Below, in pieces: positions 6,972 through 11,964 of a stretch of 11,964 nt of DNA (the first letter of the stretch is position 1; each line of letters starts with the position of its first letter). The DNA comes from Cyanobacteria bacterium RUI128. Lineage in GTDB: Bacteria; Cyanobacteriota; Vampirovibrionia; Gastranaerophilales; Gastranaerophilaceae. Both the position numbers and the translations under genes were made by a program. The stretch spans positions 1-11,964 of the forward strand of contig JAILHQ010000126.1 of NCBI GenBank assembly GCA_024695725.1. Direction: 5' to 3'. The notes below the pieces were generated by a model. It was not told the origin of the DNA. It did not search any database and saw only the letters and a list, made by a program, of their open reading frames with translations.

Positions 6972-8116
6972 TGAAAAGAGTTTTAGTAGCACTAATGGCA
7001 TCTGCCTTGATTTTCTCAGGATGCGGACTTAAAGGCGGAACTATTATTAAGGTAAACAACAAAAACATTACCAAATCACAATTTGACGAAGCATATAAAA
7101 ATGCGGCTAAGAATTCACAGTTAGCACAAATGGGAATAGAAATTCCAGAAAACGAAGACAACCTGATGTATCTTATGATTAAAGACAGAGTTGTTAATGA
7201 GCTTATCGTTAAAGAACTGATTAATCAGGAAATGGACAGACGTCAGATTAAGGTTACAAAAGAAGATACCGAACGTGAACGTCAGAGAATGATTGACAAA
7301 GTCGGTTCAAAAGAAAAGTTTAACGAAATTCTGAAACAAAACGGAATCTCAAATGCCAAGTTTGAAAAAGACTTAGCACAGGAAATCAAAATGAAAAAAC
7401 TTGTTGATATAATTCATCCTGTAAGCATTTCCGACAATCAAGCAAAAGCCTTCTATGACAAGAATATTAACCAGTTCAAATATCCTGATAAGGTTAGAGC
7501 ATCTCATATTCTGATTTCTGCTAACCCAGTAGAAATTAAAGAAGAACTGAGAAAGAAAAATACTCCTATGTCAGAAATCGAACTGAACGAACGTGTTCAA
7601 CAGGTTATGAAAGAAAGATATGACAAGGCTGTTGAAATCAGAAACCAGGTAAAAGATCATCCTGAAAGTTTTGAGGCTATCGCAAGAGATGTATCTGCTG
7701 ATACACTTTCAGCTAAAAACGGCGGCGACATTGGTTTCTTTGCTAAGAAGGATATGGTAAAACCTTTTGCAGATGTTGCATTTAGTCAGAAACCAAACAC
7801 AATAAGTGAAGTCGTTCAGACACCTTACGGTTTCCATATAATTAAGGTAACAGACAGAATGGCAGCAGGTCAGCAACCGTTTGTTAAGGTTAAAGAACAG
7901 ATTAAGATGTATCTGACAGCGCAGGAACAAATTAAAGCCCTGGAAATCTTCTTAGGCAACCTTAAAGCTCACGCTGTTATTCAGTACGTAAATTCATCTT
8001 ACGATCCTGTTCAAATTGAAACAAAAATGAAAAAGATTGCAGCAGAAAGAAAAGCTGCTTTGAACAACCAGCCTAAAAACGTTGAAGTAAAACAGGCTGC
8101 ACCGGCAGGGAACTAG
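6971..8116 (+). CDS. Lipoprotein peptidyl-prolyl cis-trans isomerase (SurA/PrsA-like, parvulin domain)
   Basis: A probable extracytoplasmic foldase that helps exported proteins fold. The product has 381 residues. Residues 1-17 form a lipoprotein signal (MKR, hydrophobic stretch, IFSG) with Cys18 as the likely lipidated residue. Residues 24-150 are a helical SurA-N-type chaperone region. Residues 174-296 form a rotamase (parvulin) domain: VRASHILI, then a charged helical insert, NGGDIGFFAKKDMVKPFADVAF, and TPYGFHIIKV. The C-terminal tail is Lys/Ala/Gln-rich. The ATG overlaps the mfd stop (TAATG) and has AAGGGGA (6957-6963) 7 bases upstream, so the gene is translationally coupled to mfd. Whether it anchors in the inner or outer membrane cannot be told; position +2 is Gly, not Asp. 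PrsA, SurA and PpiD are related alternatives. Confidence 0.9.
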   Translation: MKRVLVALMASALIFSGCGLKGGTIIKVNNKNITKSQFDEAYKNAAKNSQLAQMGIEIPENEDNLMYLMIKDRVVNELIVKELINQEMDRRQIKVTKEDTERERQRMIDKVGSKEKFNEILKQNGISNAKFEKDLAQEIKMKKLVDIIHPVSISDNQAKAFYDKNINQFKYPDKVRASHILISANPVEIKEELRKKNTPMSEIELNERVQQVMKERYDKAVEIRNQVKDHPESFEAIARDVSADTLSAKNGGDIGFFAKKDMVKPFADVAFSQKPNTISEVVQTPYGFHIIKVTDRMAAGQQPFVKVKEQIKMYLTAQEQIKALEIFLGNLKAHAVIQYVNSSYDPVQIETKMKKIAAERKAALNNQPKNVEVKQAAPAGN

Positions 8117-8743
8117 ATGAACAGTAATTATCAAATACTTGAAACAGGAATAACCGCACAAAGAAATCTTGTGTTCTTGTGCGGTATTTCTTCTGAAATA
8201 AATCAAACTCTTGTTATCGGAGTTTTCCACGGGGATGAATATCAGGGCGAACCGCTTATCGACAGGTATATGGAAGAACACGATAAAGAAGGTGTTCTGT
8301 TTATCCCATGCCTGAACCCCGACGGCAGAGATTTAAAGACAAGAACAAATTCAAACGGAGTTGATTTGAACAGAAACTTCCCTACAAGAAATTGGGAAAA
8401 GACAGAAAAAGACAGTTATTTTGGCGGCGAAACACCGGGAAGTGAGGCTGAAACAAGATTTTTGGTTGATGTTATCAACAAATACCAACCAAAGTCGATT
8501 ATAACCTTGCATACTCCGTATAAAATAGTAAACTACGATGGGCCTGCTAAAGAATTAGCAGAAATGATATCAGAGATTATAAAATATCCCGTAGAAGAGA
8601 GCATAGGCTATCCTACCCCGGGAAGTTTCGGGACTTATGCCGGTATTGAAAGAAATATTCCGACAATAACCCTTGAAATGGATGAAGAAGAAACTATTGA
8701 TAATTTATATGTACCTATTAAGGAAATATTTGATAACCTATAA
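8117..8743 (+). CDS. mpaA: MpaA-like murein peptide amidase (M14 zinc carboxypeptidase fold)
   Basis: Probably a cytoplasmic zinc peptidase that cuts the gamma-D-Glu to diaminopimelate bond in recycled cell-wall peptides. The product has 208 residues, shorter than E. coli MpaA (about 242). The zinc ligands are H38 and E41 (HGDE) and H132 (ITLHTPY). The substrate-binding block is NPDGRD (67-72) and RTNSNGVDLNRNFP (76-89). GGETPGSEAET (103-113) and YPTPGSFGTYAGIERN (165-180) resemble the corresponding MpaA segments closely. E187 in TLEMDEEE is the likely catalytic Glu. There is no signal peptide. The ATG follows the upstream stop codon directly, with AGGGAA (8107-8112) as the ribosome site inside the preceding gene. 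The substrate is inferred from similarity to MpaA; another M14 peptidase activity is possible. Confidence 0.82.
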   Translation: MNSNYQILETGITAQRNLVFLCGISSEINQTLVIGVFHGDEYQGEPLIDRYMEEHDKEGVLFIPCLNPDGRDLKTRTNSNGVDLNRNFPTRNWEKTEKDSYFGGETPGSEAETRFLVDVINKYQPKSIITLHTPYKIVNYDGPAKELAEMISEIIKYPVEESIGYPTPGSFGTYAGIERNIPTITLEMDEEETIDNLYVPIKEIFDNL

Positions 8744-8756
8744 ATTGTTTTGTATT

Positions 8757-10550
8757 TTATTCGTCTTCTTTAAAACCCCATTTCCCTTCAGCTTTAAACT
8801 TTTTAATTACACTTCTTGTAATTCGGCTCACCATTGATTCTCTGTCATCCTCGTCATATTGAGGAGATTTATCATTCAGAGTTAACAATAGACCAACGTT
8901 TCCGTTATTTACCATATGACGGACTATATCCATTCTCATTCCTCTGTCGGTTTTTATATAACCTTTTATCGTTGTTAAATCGCCATAATCATCTATTTCT
9001 GCCGCTGTAAAGTTTGCGTCCCCGCCAATATACTTCAGTTTATTTAATGTTCTAATTTCCGCACAATCAAAATTTGCATTTTTCTCAATTCGCTCAAGCT
9101 CACCCAAGCTATCTAATTTTTTATAAGCAAAATTAGCGTTTCCGCCGATTCTGCGTAATTTACCCAGATCTTTTTGGGAATAACCCAATGTGAAATCCCC
9201 ACCGACTTCTTCAACAGAACCGAGACTTTTTAATTCTGCCGCTTTTGTTAAATCAATACTTCCGCCAATGCGTTTTAATTTTTTAAATTCTTTTATTTTG
9301 GTCATGTTTATTGCGACATCGCCGCCAATCTCTTCAACATTTCCCAAATCTTCCAGACCAAATACGTAATTTAATTCGACATTGCCACCAATTTTTTCCA
9401 AGCCACCCAAAGTTTTAAATTTTGAAAAGTCAAAATCAGCATTGCCACCAATTTCTTTTAAATCTCTAAGGTCAGTCATTGTTGAACGGCAGAATTTTGC
9501 ATTTCCTTTTATACGAACGACATTCTTGAATAAATTATTCTCATTTATTCCCAAATCATCATACGTAATTTCTTTTGGTTCATCAAAATGCGATAATTCA
9601 AGCTTACCATCTTCTAACACATTTACTCCGATACCAAAATATTCAAATAGTTTTTTGTTATCATTTTCTTTTAATATCGGATCGAGGTCTTTCTTTAAGG
9701 CATCTAATTTTTCTTTTACTTTTTCCGCACAAGCAATTTCTGTTTTTGCGGTTTCGCCTAATTCGTAGCCTTGACCATCAATATGCGCTTTAAACTCATC
9801 AAAATATTTCACAGGAATTTTTGAGTTATTATGTGCACCCTGAACTTCTACAATTTCATTATCTTCAAATCTTATGCCAAGCTGCGGCTGTCCGTTTTCA
9901 ATATATATATGAAAGTCCCCTTTTGAAAGATATGGCTCAGCGTTATTTGATTTAGTACACCAACTGTTATGAGAAAGCGTTTTTAGTTTTTCTACATTTG
10001 AATCAAAATTATCAGGATCCTTCTTCTGGGAAGGAATTATAATCCATTTTGTTTCACCATCTTCGCATTTAGTATCTTCAAGATAAAATTCTCGCAACTT
10101 GTTTGTATAAGTCTTTGCAAAATCAAAATTCGTGCGAGGATTTTGTTTTAAATCTTCTTTTAAATTGTACATAGTATCGGCAAGAACACCCTTGTTCAAA
10201 ACCGGAGGGATATTGTCATTATCGGGTTTTAATTCTTTTGTTATTCCTTTAAGTATGAGCAGTTTTTCTGTTGGGGAATATTCTTTGTTTTCATTCTCAA
10301 AATAATCTTTCCATTCGTCAAGCATTGCTACCCGCTGAGCCATTGTTTCAGGGGTTCGTCCGTAATAATCTTTTTCAAGAATTTCATCGCATTGGTTATC
10401 TGCCCAATCGTACAGATAATCAACCGTTCTGAACTTTTCTATCGGAGCTTTGAATTTGTCAACAACAAGGGCATCAACCCCGTCAAATTGGTTCTTTTTC
10501 ATGCCCGAAAAAGATATCAGGACGGAGTTTGTATGGAAATTAGGCAACAT
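8757..10550 (-). CDS. Uncharacterised protein with a Trp-Cys-Thr module and tandem 20-residue repeats
   Basis: Function unknown. The product has 597 residues from the ATG at 10550, which has GGAGAG (10554-10559 on the minus strand) just upstream. An ATG at 10643 would add 31 polar residues but has only a weak ribosome site. Residues 1-160 are charged and helical (KFKAPIEKF, DYLYDWADNQ). Residues 169-258 resemble the module seen in PcfJ-like and some phage proteins: WIIIPS, SHNSWCTKS, Y-L-x-K-G-D-F-H-I-Y, GIRFEDNEIVEVQGAHN. Residues 347-534 are about ten repeats of 19-21 residues with consensus L..L..IGGNA.F, predicted to form a leucine-rich or receptor-L-like solenoid. A charged tail follows. 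No signal peptide or membrane segment is visible. Its stop lies 13 bases from the end of mpaA, and no terminator was seen. The gene looks accessory compared with its housekeeping neighbours. Confidence 0.8.
   Translation of the reverse strand: MLPNFHTNSVLISFSGMKKNQFDGVDALVVDKFKAPIEKFRTVDYLYDWADNQCDEILEKDYYGRTPETMAQRVAMLDEWKDYFENENKEYSPTEKLLILKGITKELKPDNDNIPPVLNKGVLADTMYNLKEDLKQNPRTNFDFAKTYTNKLREFYLEDTKCEDGETKWIIIPSQKKDPDNFDSNVEKLKTLSHNSWCTKSNNAEPYLSKGDFHIYIENGQPQLGIRFEDNEIVEVQGAHNNSKIPVKYFDEFKAHIDGQGYELGETAKTEIACAEKVKEKLDALKKDLDPILKENDNKKLFEYFGIGVNVLEDGKLELSHFDEPKEITYDDLGINENNLFKNVVRIKGNAKFCRSTMTDLRDLKEIGGNADFDFSKFKTLGGLEKIGGNVELNYVFGLEDLGNVEEIGGDVAINMTKIKEFKKLKRIGGSIDLTKAAELKSLGSVEEVGGDFTLGYSQKDLGKLRRIGGNANFAYKKLDSLGELERIEKNANFDCAEIRTLNKLKYIGGDANFTAAEIDDYGDLTTIKGYIKTDRGMRMDIVRHMVNNGNVGLLLTLNDKSPQYDEDDRESMVSRITRSVIKKFKAEGKWGFKEDE
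8949..9512 (-). repeat. Tandem repeat region coding for about ten IGGN-type units
   Basis: The encoded IGG or equivalent sites recur every 19-21 residues: IKGN, then IGGN, IGGN, IGGD, IGGS, VGGD, IGGN, IEKN, IGGD, IKGY. At the DNA level the plus strand shows recurring GCCGCCAAT- or GCCACCAAT-like words spaced about 60 bases apart. The units are clearly diverged, so this is an old protein repeat rather than a recent tandem duplication. Confidence 0.8.
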
Positions 10551-10633
10551 AAACTCTCCGGATTGTGTCCGATTATCTCTCTGAGATACCTTTTGAGATT
10601 TGATATCATTTTTACCAATTGATAGTTGATATG

Positions 10634-10681
10634 AAATGCGCATACTACTCTAACGCACCTAATAATATTTTTTGCGCATTT
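10634..10681. promoter_or_regulatory. Inverted repeat in the divergent promoter region (possible operator)
   Basis: AAATGCGCA (10634-10642) and TGCGCATTT (10673-10681) are perfect 9-base inverted copies, 30 bases apart, each containing the palindrome TGCGCA. They bracket the probable -10 of the minus-strand repeat gene and reach to 5 bases from the pth extended -10. A dimeric repressor site is one reading. Confidence 0.35.
10662..10667 (-). promoter_or_regulatory. Possible -10 element of the repeat-protein gene
   Basis: Reads TATTAT on the minus strand. The surrounding 11 bases (10658-10668) are identical to those around the bioB -10 (1679-1689). No good -35 is visible. A start near 10655 would give a leader of about 105 bases to the ATG at 10550, or 12 bases to the ATG at 10643. 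Confidence 0.35.
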
Positions 10682-10686
10682 ATCCG

Positions 10687-10695
10687 TGATATAAT
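10687..10695 (+). promoter_or_regulatory. Extended -10 promoter of pth, adjoining the start codon
   Basis: TGATATAAT is a perfect extended -10 (TGn plus TATAAT), the form that can work without a -35. It ends 6 bases before the pth ATG at 10702, so transcription should start at the ATG itself. No ribosome binding site lies between them. Confidence 0.65.
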
Positions 10696-10701
10696 GGACT
10701 T

Positions 10702-11259
10702 ATGAAATTAATAATCGGTTTAGGTAATGTTGGTGGTAAATATACATTCACAAGACATAATGTCGGATTTATGACTGTGGATAAAATTGCTCTTGATAAC
10801 GGTATAGAGTTTAAAGATAACTCAAAGCTAAAATCACTTATTACCAAGTTCTACAAAGACGGAGAAGAGTATATGCTTGTAAAACCTACTACCTACATGA
10901 ACTTATCCGGAGAGGCTATGCGTGCCGTTATAGATTATTATAAGATAGATCCAAAAGATATGATTATAGTATATGATGACCTATCTATCGATTTAGGTAA
11001 GATAAGGTTCAGAGCTTCAGGCTCAGACGGAGGTCATAACGGAATAAAATCGATCATCAAACACTTAGGTTCACAAGACTTTCTCAGATTAAAAATCGGA
11101 ATAGGCCCACAGCCTCCGATACCGTCTGAAGCGTTTGTCTTACAGAACTTTGAACAGGACTCGCTTGAACCGCTGAAGGAAGTCTTAACAAAAGCAGCAG
11201 ATGCCATCTTCTACTGTTTTGAAAACGGAATTGAAAAAACACAAAATAAATTTAATTAG
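10702..11259 (+). CDS. pth: Peptidyl-tRNA hydrolase
   Basis: Releases tRNA from peptidyl-tRNA that has dropped off the ribosome; cytoplasmic and usually essential. The product has 185 residues, typical of bacterial Pth. The N-terminal signature is GLGNVGGKYTFTRHNVGF (6-23) with N9 and the catalytic H19. N67 lies in PTTYMNLSGEA, D92 and D93 in VYDDLSID, and H112 and N113 in SDGGHNGIKSI; these are the conserved substrate-binding and catalytic positions. One oddity is V10, where the family has Pro (GNPG). The start is fixed by the family N-terminus (MKLIIGLGN) and by an in-frame TGA at 10687. The stop TAG overlaps the ribosome site of the next gene, so the two are probably one operon. Confidence 0.97.
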   Translation: MKLIIGLGNVGGKYTFTRHNVGFMTVDKIALDNGIEFKDNSKLKSLITKFYKDGEEYMLVKPTTYMNLSGEAMRAVIDYYKIDPKDMIIVYDDLSIDLGKIRFRASGSDGGHNGIKSIIKHLGSQDFLRLKIGIGPQPPIPSEAFVLQNFEQDSLEPLKEVLTKAADAIFYCFENGIEKTQNKFN

Positions 11260-11268
11260 GAGATAAAT

Positions 11269-11964
11269 ATGTCATTAGCAGAACAATATGAAAACGAAGA
11301 AAAATATGAAGAAGCATATACAGAGTACAAAAAAGAACTGGAAAGCGGAAGAGAAAGTGCAGAACTTTATAAAAAACTTGCTCACGTCGCATCTATCCTG
11401 AACAAAAAAGATGAGGCTGAGGAGTATTACAAGCACCTTGTTTCACTCAGACCTGATGACATTGTTGCCTATGAACAACTTATGGATATTTGTTTTGAAA
11501 ATGACGATAAATACACATATTATCTTTCAAGAGGTCAAAAACACGTGCTTGAACAACAGTTTGAACACGCTATAAATGACTTTAAAAAAGCCATAACTCA
11601 TTGTCAGGATGAAGATAAAATGGCTCATACAAGATATCTGCTTGCAAATCTTTATGAGCAGGGAAATAAATTTAATAATGCTATTGACGAATGCCTGAGA
11701 ATAATTGATACAGGTCTTGCAACGGCTGAAACCTATCTTAAACTTGCTAATCTTTATAACAAAACTGATTTTGCCGAAAGTGCGCTTGAAGTGCTTCAGA
11801 GAGCAAAAGATGAAGGTATCACGGGACTTGATGAAGACCTTGCAAAATATTATTCAAAATTAAACAACCCTCAAAAAGCGTTAGAATTAACCAAAGATGA
11901 GTTGTTAAGAGCAAGATGCCTTATGGAATTAGGCCGAAATGACGAAGCAATCGAACTTTTAGAA
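11269..11964 (+). CDS. Tetratricopeptide (TPR) repeat protein, 3' end outside window
   Basis: A protein-interaction scaffold of unknown partner. The frame is open from the ATG at 11269 to the last base, giving 232 codons with no stop. The ATG has AGGAG (11258-11262), which overlaps the pth stop codon, 6 bases upstream. The sequence is a run of paired amphipathic helices with TPR spacing: YENEEKYEEAYTEYKKEL (7-24), AELYKKLAHVASILNKKDEAEEYYKHLVSLRPDD (31-64), Q93-HCQD with FEHAINDFKKAI, TRYLLANLYEQGNKFNNAIDECLRII (121-146), AETYLKLANLYNKTDFAESALEVL (153-176), and NPQKALELTKDELLRARCLMELGRNDEAIELL near the edge. No signal peptide or membrane segment appears in this part. The position behind pth suggests co-transcription, but that alone says nothing about function. 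Confidence 0.9.
   Translation, partial: MSLAEQYENEEKYEEAYTEYKKELESGRESAELYKKLAHVASILNKKDEAEEYYKHLVSLRPDDIVAYEQLMDICFENDDKYTYYLSRGQKHVLEQQFEHAINDFKKAITHCQDEDKMAHTRYLLANLYEQGNKFNNAIDECLRIIDTGLATAETYLKLANLYNKTDFAESALEVLQRAKDEGITGLDEDLAKYYSKLNNPQKALELTKDELLRARCLMELGRNDEAIELLE

Noticed and set aside
8949..9512. CRISPR array or DNA-level tandem repeat
   Set aside because: The roughly 60-base periodicity is diverged, in frame and explained by the protein repeats; there are no identical repeats or unique spacers.
9382..9793. Plus-strand open frames opposite the repeat gene
   Set aside because: They are by-products of the repetitive codons on the other strand; no ribosome site or recognisable protein features.

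Overview
The window is an AT-rich stretch of bacterial chromosome, mostly housekeeping genes with one accessory-looking gene. The taxon is inferred only. A lipoprotein SurA/PrsA-type foldase suggests a cell envelope with exported proteins. The biotin synthase has the sequence character seen in strict anaerobes. General style (TTA/GAA/AAA-rich codons, A/T-rich gaps, sigma70-like promoters) fits an anaerobic gut bacterium. My best guess is the Gastranaerophilales (non-photosynthetic relatives of Cyanobacteria), but nothing here proves it, and a Firmicutes or Elusimicrobia-like source cannot be excluded.

Layout. Bases 2-532 are the C-terminal third of aspS (aspartyl-tRNA synthetase). Directly after its stop codon, 534-655 can fold into an RNA-like structure closed by a 10-bp long-range stem. 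It is followed by a bidirectional terminator at 681-709, shared with bioB on the other strand (708-1631). A divergent promoter region (1632-1850) separates bioB from an AMP-forming acyl-CoA/acyl-ACP ligase (1851-3527), which ends in a strong terminator (3536-3565). Next comes a tightly packed run: mfd (3591-6971), a lipoprotein peptidyl-prolyl isomerase (6971-8116, overlapping mfd by 1 base) and an MpaA-like murein peptide amidase (8117-8743, no gap). A convergent gene on the minus strand (8757-10550, possibly starting at 10643) encodes an uncharacterised protein with a Trp-Cys-Thr-containing module and about ten 20-residue repeats. It diverges from pth (10702-11259), which is followed by a TPR-repeat gene that runs off the end of the window (11269-11964).

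How the genes fit together. aspS and pth serve translation (tRNA charging and peptidyl-tRNA recycling). bioB and the acyl ligase both feed lipid metabolism. mfd couples transcription to DNA repair, and the two genes behind it act on envelope protein folding and cell-wall peptide turnover. The items most worth a second look are the structured element behind aspS, the repeat protein, the replaced cluster cysteine in BioB, and two -10 elements (mfd and pth) so close to the start codon that the mRNAs are probably leaderless.
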